Notes under the pieces: model-generated
What the model was told of the DNA's origin: nothing
Databases searched by the model: none
The model's input: only the letters and a program-made list of their open reading frames with translations
Source of the DNA: Halomonas sp. CH40
GTDB taxonomy: Bacteria > Pseudomonadota > Gammaproteobacteria > Pseudomonadales > Halomonadaceae
Reading direction: 5' to 3'
DNA length: 64,000 nucleotides
NCBI GenBank assembly: GCA_041875495.1
Contig: CP112982.1
Coordinates: 682,001-746,000 of the forward strand
In this document: positions 24,417 to 32,217 of the stretch, in pieces
Layout of the letters: every line of letters starts with the position of its first letter
Numbering within the stretch: the stretch's first letter is position 1
Translations under genes and position numbers: made by a program

Positions 24417-25634
24417 TCAGGTGTTGGCGCTGGCTTCCTGACGGTTGCTTTGCTGCCAGCCGACTAGCGCTATGGCGATGATCAGAATGGGCAACAGCAT
24501 GGCAAGGTTGAGGGTTTCCCAGCCGAGGTGGTGCAAGAGTTGGCCGGACATCAGCGAGCCAACCGCCACCAGGGAGAAGATGATCAGATCATTGACGCCT
24601 TGCACCTTGCCGCGTTCTGCCTCGCTGTGGGTCGCGGCCAGCAGGGCGCTGCCGCCGATAAACAGGAAGTTCCAGCCGATGCCCAGCAGCACCAGAGCAA
24701 CCCAGAAATGCGCCATGGAGGTGCCAAGATTGCTGAACAGCACGGTGCCCAGCAGAATCACCACCCCGGCGGTCAGAATTCGTTCAACGCCAAACCGGCT
24801 GATCAGGCTGCCGGTAAAAAACGACGGCGCATACATGCCCAACACATGCCACTGCATGATGAAGGCCACCTGAGACATCTCGAACCCCTGGCCGCGCATG
24901 GCCAGCGGTGTGGCGGTCATGACCAGCACCATCACCCCGTAGCCGATCGCCCCGGCAATCACGGCGACCCTGAAGCGTGGCTGGCGGGCAATGCTCGCCA
25001 TGGGGCGAGTGACTTCACCGGGTTGAGGTTCGCCGTTGGCGGGCACCTTGAGCTGGCTGAGCAGGCCGATGGCGAAAAGCGCCAGCAGTGCAATGATCAG
25101 ATAGGGGCCGCCAGAAGGAACGCCCGGCACCCAATCCAGGGTAGCGCTGGCATTCCAGGGGCCAAGGAAAGCGGCCACGACGCCGCCCGCCATGACCAGC
25201 GAAATGGCTTTGCTGCGAAACCCAGGGCTTGCCACGTCAACGGCTGCGAAGCGGTAATACATGGCAAAGCCCTGATACAGGCCAATCAGCAGGTTACCGG
25301 CGCAGAACAGCCAGAAAGAACCTGCCGCAATACCGCCAAGGCTTACCAGGCCGCCGCCAACACCACCGAGGCCCGCACCGAGGATAAACCCCATACGGCG
25401 GCCTACGCGTTTCATGAACAGTGACGCGGGCAGGGTGGAGGTCACGGTGCCAATCATCATGATGGCAATCGGCAGGGTCGCATAGGCCGGGTTGGGGCTG
25501 AGTTGTTGGCCAACCACACCGCTGAGCGTCATGACGGTGATGGTCGCGACCATGAACAGCATCTGACTGACCACCAGGATGGCCACGTTGAGTTTTTCTC
25601 TGCGTTGAGGCTGCACAGGCGGGGGCGCAGGCAT
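24417..25634 (-). CDS. MFS transporter
   Basis: 405 residues, 12 helices. The A-motif between helices 2 and 3 reads LFMKRVGRRMGFILGAGLG. VDVASPGFRSKAISLVMAGGVVAAFLGP and NFLFIGGSALLAATHSEAERGKVQGVNDL are like the YbfB/NreB-type proton-driven carriers. Upstream of the BASS gene on the same strand; substrate unknown. Confidence 0.85.
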   Translation of the reverse strand: MPAPPPVQPQRREKLNVAILVVSQMLFMVATITVMTLSGVVGQQLSPNPAYATLPIAIMMIGTVTSTLPASLFMKRVGRRMGFILGAGLGGVGGGLVSLGGIAAGSFWLFCAGNLLIGLYQGFAMYYRFAAVDVASPGFRSKAISLVMAGGVVAAFLGPWNASATLDWVPGVPSGGPYLIIALLALFAIGLLSQLKVPANGEPQPGEVTRPMASIARQPRFRVAVIAGAIGYGVMVLVMTATPLAMRGQGFEMSQVAFIMQWHVLGMYAPSFFTGSLISRFGVERILTAGVVILLGTVLFSNLGTSMAHFWVALVLLGIGWNFLFIGGSALLAATHSEAERGKVQGVNDLIIFSLVAVGSLMSGQLLHHLGWETLNLAMLLPILIIAIALVGWQQSNRQEASANT

Positions 25635-25711
25635 GGGAAGGCTCCGATAGAAATTTGGCTATGGTTATAACGTTAGCATTCTTTCTATCTGTGACCTAGC
25701 CCGATAAAAAG

Positions 25712-26263
25712 TTAATCGGTCTGTAGAGCTTTCCAATGGCGTAGCGTTGAGGGGTGAACGCCAAAGTGTTCGGGCAGGGCAATGTCCTGCTCGGCGCAGA
25801 GCAGGCTGATCAGCGCCATATGATGAATGCTGTGGCTGGTCAGAAAAGCCAGTTCTCGCCCCAGGCTGCTGGGCAGGGCGGCTGTTGTGTGCGTCTCATT
25901 GGCGTCAAGCGGATAGCCAAGCGTCAGCGCCGTATCGGCAGGCAGTGTGGCCACTCTGGTCAGGGCGTTATCGATGGCGTTCAAACGGTACAACGCTGTC
26001 TGGGGGCAGGTTTCAAGCCGGGTGTCACGCTTGCGCCCTTCGTAATTCAGGCAGGTGCTGGCGTTCAGGTGATCAAGCAGTGTCTGATAATGTTCAAGAA
26101 TATGCCGCACATGCTTGCCCACTGACTGGGTGGCCTGTGGTGTTTGCAGGTGCTGGTAGCTGACAGGCGAAATACGCTCAAGCAGCGCGGCCAGCTGATT
26201 GAGGGCCTGGCGGTTTTCCTCGGCCAGTGCGCCTGTGTAAGAGAGTAATCTTGCTGCCGTCAT
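25712..26263 (-). CDS. DinB-like putative metalloprotein
   Basis: 183 residues from the ATG at 26263 (an in-frame TTG lies three codons earlier). A four-helix-bundle protein with His clusters SVGKHVRHILEHYQTLLDHL (about residues 46-65) and TSHSIHHMALISLL (about 145-158), the spacing of DinB/YfiT-type metal sites. It follows the Glu/Gly-rich peptide gene on the same strand, separated by a 12-bp-stem hairpin. DinB-fold proteins include thiol-dependent transferases, so an accessory role in the adjacent peptide system is possible but unproven. Confidence 0.65.
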   Translation of the reverse strand: MTAARLLSYTGALAEENRQALNQLAALLERISPVSYQHLQTPQATQSVGKHVRHILEHYQTLLDHLNASTCLNYEGRKRDTRLETCPQTALYRLNAIDNALTRVATLPADTALTLGYPLDANETHTTAALPSSLGRELAFLTSHSIHHMALISLLCAEQDIALPEHFGVHPSTLRHWKALQTD

Positions 26264-26286
26264 GACGTTCAACCTTGTCCTGTAAT

Positions 26287-26316
26287 CACTGTGCCAGCGC
26301 CAGGGCTGGCACAGTG
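26287..26316. terminator. Strong hairpin after the acidic peptide gene
   Basis: CACTGTGCCAGC and GCTGGCACAGTG form a perfect 12-bp stem around GCCAGG, between the peptide gene and the DinB-like gene. There is no T-run on either strand, so it may be an mRNA-stabilising or partial termination structure. Confidence 0.5.
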
Positions 26317-26341
26317 TGGTTTAGGTAATGAAAGGAGGGGG

Positions 26342-26635
26342 TTAACCTGCTTCCGGGCTGCCTTCTGCGCTACCTTCGCCTTCTCCCTCGCCTTCACCTT
26401 CTTCTTCATGTTCACCTTCGCCTTCCGCACCGCCTTCGGCGCTATGGGCTTCGGCCAACATATGAGGGGCATCTTCGAACTGGCTGTAGCTGCCTTGGGT
26501 GTCGTCAGCATGCGCCTGCATGGCCAGACCGCTGGCAGCCAGTGCCAGTGCCGGAGCGGTGTAGGCGAACTGGCGGCCAAGACGGCTGAGTAAGCGACGT
26601 TTGCTTTCTTGTTGAGACATGGTTTTGTTAGACAT
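26342..26635 (-). CDS. Small exported peptide with acidic Glu/Gly-repeat tail (candidate modification substrate)
   Basis: 97 residues, ATG preceded by AGAGGAAAAG. Residues 1-43 form an export signal: KRRLLSRLGR, then a hydrophobic stretch ending AMQAHA, cleavage expected before D44; the twin Arg could mean Tat export. Residues 44-65 are a linker (FEDAPHMLAEAH). Residues 66-97 are almost only Glu, Gly, Ser and Ala, with GEGEGEGEG and HEEEGEG. No Cys, Thr or Lys is present in the tail. The gene lies 71 nt downstream of a tubulin-tyrosine-ligase-like enzyme, and tubulin ligases act on acidic Glu/Gly tails like this one. I infer it is the substrate; no family is known to me. Confidence 0.7.
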   Translation of the reverse strand: MSNKTMSQQESKRRLLSRLGRQFAYTAPALALAASGLAMQAHADDTQGSYSQFEDAPHMLAEAHSAEGGAEGEGEHEEEGEGEGEGEGSAEGSPEAG

Positions 26636-26706
26636 AACTTTTCCTCTTTATTGTCGGATCAGATGTCGATCAGGGTCGTGCAGTGCCACAAGACGTCATG
26701 GCACGG

Positions 26707-28998
26707 TTAAACGCCCGTGGGCGTCATTTCCTTCCACGCTGGCGTGGTGGGGAAAGCGGGAGCTGTCGCCAGGGCTTCCCGGCAGGCTTTTTCCAGGCTG
26801 GCCGGGTCGCGGGGGCTTAGGTGTAAAGGCACTTGCTGGCAAAAGGTGTGTAGGGTGCTGAGCGTCTGTTCATCCAGGGCGCTGCGCTGACCCTGAAAGG
26901 CATAGGGTAGCAGCAGGCTCATGGCTGCCAGCGGCCCTTTTTCTGCTACGGCTTCTTCAGGTATCAGCGCCAGCAGGGCCAGCGGCTGGCAATGGTTTTC
27001 AGCGGCGAAAGGCATGTCTGCCACCGGCAGGTTTAATGGGGCTAGCGCCGCTGTGGCGGATGATTCAAGGCGCGCGCCATGGGTCAGGGTGGCGCCCAGT
27101 CGATCAGCAACCTCACCCAGTGCTGCCAGGCAATCGGTGTCATTCAAGGTAGCCAGCAGGGCAAGCTGCTGCTGACCGGTATTCAGCAGCACCAGATCTA
27201 TCACGCAGGTGCTTTCTCCTGCTACATGATTGAGCAGGGCGTGTTCAATCGCAGGGGAAATCTCATTCAGGTGCAGGCGTGAGCGCAGAATCCTGGCGCC
27301 ATCGGTCAGGCAGTAGCCGTTGGCACTTTCCAGCACGGCTAAGTATAAGGAGGTGTCGGCATCCACAGCGGCATGGCCTGCCAGCAAGGGCCGGAAATGG
27401 GCTTGCAGATGATCTGCTACCGGCCCTTCCGGCGCACTCAGCTGCCAACCTTGCCCGGCAAAGGTTAGCGTCATTGCCTGGCTTGATACTGCGCGCTGGC
27501 TCCCCGTGCGCTGTATTGGCGGTGAGGTGCTATCGGCGGGTGCCAGCAGGCCATATTGCTGCCAGGTTTCCAGCGTGGCCCAAAGATCCTGTTCAATCTG
27601 CTGGCGGGAGGCGTCGCTCATGGCCTGCAGCTGATCCACAATGGCACTGACAGGCTGACCTTCGCCAAGCAGCAGCCAGATCAGCGCTGCGCTATCGTTG
27701 AGCTGGATAAACTGGCCGCTGTCATGCTGGTAAAGCGCCAGTTGTTCGTTATCGAACAGTTCGCTGACCTTATGGGCGCGCAGCGCCAGAGGGCGCTCGG
27801 GGGTGAGCCGGCTATCGGCCAGGCTGGGCAGCCCGGCAAAAGGGGTATAGTCAATGTCCGCGTTAGGGTAAAGCGTGGCGAAATTCCCTGCGCGCTGATG
27901 TTCGGCGGTAAGCGCGGCGGCATCAAACTGGCGAGGCGCTTGCTCGGGGCGATCCAGCCCGGTCAGGCTAATCATATCGCTGACCAGGCTGGCCTTGACC
28001 TCTTCTTCCACTATTCCGCCGTGTTCCGGGCGGGCGCAGATGCCCAGTGAGGGGCTGAGGTTGCATTCCAGAATCCACGGCTTGAGCTGATCATCCACCA
28101 GACAATCCAGGCCAATCAGCTCATAGCAGCCCAATGGGTCGGCGCCACTTTCGCGGCTGCGCGCACGCATGGCGTCAACACCGCTCAGGGCGGTCAGCGT
28201 GGCCAGATCGTGGATCTGCGCAAACAGCGCTGCGTCGTCATGGCCCTGCTCCCTTAACCACTGGCGGTAGCGTTCAAGGTCGATGAACTCAACCGGAACG
28301 TCAGCGTCTTCATTCAGGGCGTTGATATCCGGGTTGGTTAACTGGCTGTAGACGTTATCAATATCATCTGGGTCCCAGAGGGCGGAGGCCAGCTTGGCAA
28401 AGCCCTGGCGGTAGAGATAGATCCGCACCGGCTCGATACCGGCGATCAGCATATACAGGCGCAGCACATATTTGTGGCCACGGATGGTGTGTGGGTTGCC
28501 AATATATTCCTGTACCAGCCAGTTAGGCGCCAGCGGTGCCTCGCTAGGGTCGCCAATCACCCGAACCCCTTGGCCCTTGGACGCATTGGTCGGCTTGAGA
28601 ATCCAGCCCTTGTGCGGGTTGGCCGCCGCGTCTTCCACCAGGGCCGGGTAGTCGCGGGGCATTTCATAGGCGCGCGGGAAAAATGCCAGCCGCTGAGTAT
28701 AAGGGTGGTCTTCCCCGTACTGGACGAGGATACGTTCACGCATCCGCTTGAGGCTGTCATGCAGGCGGCTTTTGATGGTCAGCGCTGCATTGCCGGGAAT
28801 ATGGTTCATTTTATGCTGGGGCGAGGTGGCCTGAAACGCCGCCTTGGGCGGCATGCCGGTGATCCAGGCCGCCTGCCAGTCGCTGTCATCGCCTTGCTGC
28901 CAGCCGCTGGCTTCAAGCGTCTTGCGAAAAAAGTGATCCTGCTCCGCGTGGCGCTGCCCGCTTAACCAGAACTTTTTGGGGGTGCGTGAAAAGGTCAT
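26707..28998 (-). CDS. Tubulin-tyrosine-ligase-like ATP-grasp ligase with PqqD-like and C-terminal domains
   Basis: 763 residues from the ATG at 28998 (CAGGAG upstream). Residues about 125-320 match the TTL/TTLL ATP-grasp fold: KGWILKPTNASKGQGVRV (131-148), NWLVQEYIGNPHTIRGHKYV (159-178) with LRLYMLI after it, and IGLDCLVDDQLKPWILECN (295-313), with the metal-binding Glu311 and Asn313. TTL enzymes join an amino acid to a protein tail through an acyl phosphate. Residues about 403-490 resemble PqqD (peptide-binding RRE fold: SELFDNEQLALYQHDSGQFI, LNDSAALIWLLLGEG). The last 250 residues recall an HPr-kinase-like fold but lack a GKS P-loop. The next gene encodes the acidic exported peptide. Together this suggests a precursor-peptide ligase; the joined amino acid is unknown. 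Confidence 0.8.
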   Translation of the reverse strand: MTFSRTPKKFWLSGQRHAEQDHFFRKTLEASGWQQGDDSDWQAAWITGMPPKAAFQATSPQHKMNHIPGNAALTIKSRLHDSLKRMRERILVQYGEDHPYTQRLAFFPRAYEMPRDYPALVEDAAANPHKGWILKPTNASKGQGVRVIGDPSEAPLAPNWLVQEYIGNPHTIRGHKYVLRLYMLIAGIEPVRIYLYRQGFAKLASALWDPDDIDNVYSQLTNPDINALNEDADVPVEFIDLERYRQWLREQGHDDAALFAQIHDLATLTALSGVDAMRARSRESGADPLGCYELIGLDCLVDDQLKPWILECNLSPSLGICARPEHGGIVEEEVKASLVSDMISLTGLDRPEQAPRQFDAAALTAEHQRAGNFATLYPNADIDYTPFAGLPSLADSRLTPERPLALRAHKVSELFDNEQLALYQHDSGQFIQLNDSAALIWLLLGEGQPVSAIVDQLQAMSDASRQQIEQDLWATLETWQQYGLLAPADSTSPPIQRTGSQRAVSSQAMTLTFAGQGWQLSAPEGPVADHLQAHFRPLLAGHAAVDADTSLYLAVLESANGYCLTDGARILRSRLHLNEISPAIEHALLNHVAGESTCVIDLVLLNTGQQQLALLATLNDTDCLAALGEVADRLGATLTHGARLESSATAALAPLNLPVADMPFAAENHCQPLALLALIPEEAVAEKGPLAAMSLLLPYAFQGQRSALDEQTLSTLHTFCQQVPLHLSPRDPASLEKACREALATAPAFPTTPAWKEMTPTGV

Positions 28999-29067
28999 CG
29001 GATAACTCCTGAAAGCGGCTGGGTAATGGTTGAGTGACCGGTGCGGGTGATTCCTTACAGCTTTTTT

Positions 29068-29110
29068 CACAACCACCTTTCTATTTCACAACCACCTTTC
29101 TATTTCACAA
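29068..29110. repeat. Tandem 19-bp repeat upstream of the ligase operon
   Basis: CACAACCACCTTTCTATTT occurs twice head to tail (29068-29086, 29087-29105), then CACAA. It lies 70-110 nt upstream of the ligase start, in a position for a regulator site or leader element. Confidence 0.7.
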
Positions 29111-29286
29111 CAAGGCTCCCATGCTCGAATGCCATTGGTAGCAATCAGCATGGGATGGCTATATTTATATTCCAAAAAATAACTTTAACATTGTTTCCAT
29201 ATACCACAAAATTATATCAAATATAAAGCAATCGTTAACTCGCCATCTACCCCACAAGCCACGCCTTGCGGGTGTCCGGAGGACAT

Positions 29287-30243
29287 ATGTCTCGTACTGT
29301 TATCAGTTTGGCCGTTCTGTTTGGTTTTGCCACCCAGGCCCATGCCCTTGAGATGACGCCATTGGTTGACGCCAACTGGCTGGATCAGCATCTGGAATCC
29401 GACAACCTGGTAGTGCTGGATGTGCGTTCATCCATCGACAACGGTGGCGATGCCAATAGCTTCGGTGAAGCGCGTATTCCCGGTAGTCGTTATTCCAGCT
29501 ACACCGATGCAGGCTGGCGGGAAACCCGTGATGAGGTGCCCGGCGTGATGCCCTCGGTGGATGAACTGGAAAGCCTGATTGGTGGCCTGGGCATTGGTAA
29601 TGACAGCCAGGTGGTGATTGTTGCTGCCGGTACCGGGGCAACCGATTTCGGTAGCGCAGCACGGGTCTTCTGGACTTTCAAGGTGTTGGGCCATGACAAC
29701 GTGGCGATTCTCGACGGCGGCTTTGCCGGTTGGCAGCAGCAGGGCTTTGAGGTGGCAAGTGGCCGAGTAGCAGCCCCTGAGGAAGTGGATTTCAGTGCCT
29801 CCCTGCAGGATGCCTTGCTGGCGAGCAGTGACGATGCCGCTGCGGCGATTGATTCCCCGACCCAGCTGGTGGACGCGCGCCCGGCAGGCTTTTTCACTGC
29901 CGATACCCAATCTCCAGCTACCCTGGCAGCCGGTACCATTCCTACAGCGTTGAACCTGGAACACCAGAAATACATCAGCGAGCGTGATGGCGCTTTTTAT
30001 CTGGATGAAGCGCCGCTGATGACGCGGATCGATGAACTGGGATTGGACGCAGAAACGCCCACCATCGCTTTCTGCAATACCGGTCATTGGGCGGCGATTG
30101 GCTGGTTCATGCTTCAGGAGGTCGCCGGGTTTGAAAACACCTCCATGTACGATGGCTCCATGGCTGAGTGGACACGTCAAAATGAGCTGCCGTTGCAGGT
30201 AGCGGGTGGTAGCTTGACCACGGTAGGCGAACAGGTTAATTAA
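29287..30243 (+). CDS. Exported two-domain rhodanese (sulfurtransferase)
   Basis: 318 residues from the ATG at 29287, with GGAGGACAT before it. Signal peptide MSRTVISLAVLFGFATQAHA. Two rhodanese domains: the first (about 25-150) has no active Cys (VVIVAAGTGATDFG at the loop), the second (about 165-300) has the catalytic loop FCNTGHWAAIGW. It moves sulfane sulfur in the periplasm. The CNTGHWA loop differs from classic CRKGVT (thiosulfate) and CGSGVT (mercaptopyruvate) loops, so the donor is uncertain. Confidence 0.85.
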   Translation: MSRTVISLAVLFGFATQAHALEMTPLVDANWLDQHLESDNLVVLDVRSSIDNGGDANSFGEARIPGSRYSSYTDAGWRETRDEVPGVMPSVDELESLIGGLGIGNDSQVVIVAAGTGATDFGSAARVFWTFKVLGHDNVAILDGGFAGWQQQGFEVASGRVAAPEEVDFSASLQDALLASSDDAAAAIDSPTQLVDARPAGFFTADTQSPATLAAGTIPTALNLEHQKYISERDGAFYLDEAPLMTRIDELGLDAETPTIAFCNTGHWAAIGWFMLQEVAGFENTSMYDGSMAEWTRQNELPLQVAGGSLTTVGEQVN

Positions 30244-30289
30244 TTCCGGCACAATTGCGCAGGGACGCGCAGGCGCCTAGAATGCCGGA

Positions 30290-30877
30290 ATGACTTCCGG
30301 ACGCCCGCTTTCCCATCATCCCGAGGCTGCTTTGGCAGCCGCCATGCAGACCTTCTGGCAGCTGGGCTATCACCATGCCTCATTGCGTGATCTGCTCGCT
30401 GCCATGCAGGTATCGCGTAGTACCCTCTACCACTCCTTTGGTAACAAGGAGGCCCTGTTCCTGGCCGCCCTTGATCATTACCGTGAGCGCCAGTTGGCAC
30501 ACTTGGCTGAACGACTGGCCGAAGCCCCCAGCGCCTGGGCTTTTATCGAGCAACTGCTCCATGACACCGCCCAGGACGCGGAAAGCGACCGGGCACGTCT
30601 TGGCTGCCTGATCTTCAATTCCGCCACTGAGCTGGGCAGCGAGCAGACACTACCCGCCCAGGCCGCGCAGGCAAGCCTTGAGGCCATCACCGGCTTTTTT
30701 ACCCAGGTGATGGAGCAGGCCCAGCGCGAAGGAGTGCTTCCGGCTGAGCATAGCCCGCAAGGTGCCGCGCGTTTTCTGGCGCAGTCAGTTGCGGGCTTGC
30801 GGATGCTGCTGAAAAGCGGCATCCGTCAGGCTGAGGCTGAAGAAGTGGTGGCCTATATGCTCAGAGGCTTGCGCTGA
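30290..30877 (+). CDS. TetR/AcrR family transcriptional regulator
   Basis: 195 residues. HTH: HASLRDLLAAMQVSRSTLYHSFGNKEALFLAALDHYRE (about 29-66). The C-terminal domain contains RLGCLIFNSATELG, common in the AcrR/YxaF-like branch. It starts 46 nt after the rhodanese gene and is convergent with the isocitrate dehydrogenase gene, whose stop is adjacent. Ligand and targets unknown; CCGGAA/TTCCGG repeats near 30284-30300 could be a self-binding site. Confidence 0.85.
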   Translation: MTSGRPLSHHPEAALAAAMQTFWQLGYHHASLRDLLAAMQVSRSTLYHSFGNKEALFLAALDHYRERQLAHLAERLAEAPSAWAFIEQLLHDTAQDAESDRARLGCLIFNSATELGSEQTLPAQAAQASLEAITGFFTQVMEQAQREGVLPAEHSPQGAARFLAQSVAGLRMLLKSGIRQAEAEEVVAYMLRGLR

Positions 30878-31891
30878 TCAGGCGTTGAACAGCTCGACCA
30901 ATGCATCGGCAAAGGTATCCGTGTTGCCGGTGCCGCCCATATCCGGGGTGACCATATCACGGCGTGTTTCCAGTACGGTGCGGATGCCCTGACGAATGGC
31001 AGTACCTTTCTCGACCATGCCCAGGTGATCGAGCATCTGCGCGGCTGCCAGCAGCAGGGCGCAGGGGTTGGCGAGCTTCTTACCGGCGATATCCGGCGCT
31101 GAGCCGTGAACCGCTTCGAAAATAGCCGCGCTTTCGCCAATGTTGGCACCCGGTGCCAGGCCAAGGCCGCCGACCAGACCCGCACACAGATCCGACAGGA
31201 TATCGCCGAACAGGTTGGTAGTGACCACCACATCAAACTGGTGCGGGTTCATCACCAGCTGCATGCAGGCGTTATCAACGATCATTTCCTGAAATTCGAT
31301 CTCGGGATATTCCTTGGCCACTTCCCGGGCAACATCCAGAAACAGGCCGGAACTGGTCTTGATGATGTTGGCCTTGTGCACGGCGGTGACCTTCTTACGG
31401 CCATTATTCTTGGCCAGTTCAAAGGCATAGCGAACAATACGCTCAGAGCCCTTGCGAGTGACCTTGATCACTGAAATGCCGGTATTACCGTCATCAATAA
31501 ATTCCTGGCCATCGGATAGGTAGGCGCCTTCGGTATTCTCACGCACCGTGATCATGTCAATATCATCGTAGCGTGAACGGGTGCCGGGGAAGCTGACGGC
31601 CGGGCGTACGTTGGCGTAGAGGTCGAAGTGGCGACGCATCTGCACGTTGATCGATGAAAAACCCTTACCGATTGGTGTGGTCAGCGGGCCTTTCAGGGCA
31701 ATGCCGAAACGCTCGATGGTCTCCAGGGATTCCTTGGGGATCAGGGTGCCGTGATTTTCCAGCGCGCTCAGGCCAGCATCAATAAAGTGGTAGTCCAGAC
31801 CGCAGTCCAGCGCGTCCAGAACGCGCAGAGTTGCATCCATGATCTCTGGGCCGATGCCGTCGCCCTTGATGACTGCAATAGACTGGCTCAT
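30878..31891 (-). CDS. NAD-type isocitrate dehydrogenase
   Basis: 337 residues. [14 protein letters not shown] (N-terminus), the substrate loop [69 protein letters not shown] and [14 protein letters not shown] are all in place. Short length and the SSINVQMRR loop fit the homo-oligomeric NAD-dependent isocitrate dehydrogenases rather than 3-isopropylmalate dehydrogenase. It produces 2-oxoglutarate in the TCA cycle. AGGAG precedes the start. Confidence 0.85.
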   Translation of the reverse strand: MSQSIAVIKGDGIGPEIMDATLRVLDALDCGLDYHFIDAGLSALENHGTLIPKESLETIERFGIALKGPLTTPIGKGFSSINVQMRRHFDLYANVRPAVSFPGTRSRYDDIDMITVRENTEGAYLSDGQEFIDDGNTGISVIKVTRKGSERIVRYAFELAKNNGRKKVTAVHKANIIKTSSGLFLDVAREVAKEYPEIEFQEMIVDNACMQLVMNPHQFDVVVTTNLFGDILSDLCAGLVGGLGLAPGANIGESAAIFEAVHGSAPDIAGKKLANPCALLLAAAQMLDHLGMVEKGTAIRQGIRTVLETRRDMVTPDMGGTGNTDTFADALVELFNA

Positions 31892-32217
31892 TTCATTCTC
31901 CTGTTTGATGACGGCGAGCCACAGCTATGCGAACTAGATTGAATGAAACGCGGATAGATGTTTTCGCCGTGGGTTGACGGTGCAGTTGATAGGCGAGGCA
32001 ATGGTACGCCAAAGTGAGGCAAAACGTCATCCTGCAAAAGCCGTAGGCAGAGTTCTTGGGAAGAGTTCTTGAGAAGAGGGTTTGGGAGGTTTCGAGAGTT
32101 ATTCAAAAGTTTTTCAAGAGTTATACGTTGTGTCATAAGCGTTGAACCTGATAGCGTGAACTTGGGTCATAAAATCATGCGCTACGCGATTCGCTGATGG
32201 TTATTCGGGAGGCAAGC
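31892..32217. other. Divergent intergenic region
   Basis: This carries the promoters of the dehydrogenase (minus) and the NfeD operon (plus). AGAGTTCTTG occurs twice (32049-32058, 32062-32071), 13 bp apart. No gene or RNA is recognised. GGGAGG precedes the NfeD start. Confidence 0.5.

Noticed and set aside
24528..25424. 298-codon plus-strand frame opposite the MFS gene
   Set aside because: Antisense shadow; the minus-strand frame has clear membrane helices and MFS motifs.
23400..25634. Arsenic resistance cluster (BASS/ACR3 carrier plus MFS carrier)
   Set aside because: The ACR3 cysteine is missing and no arsR, arsC or GAPDH partner is nearby.
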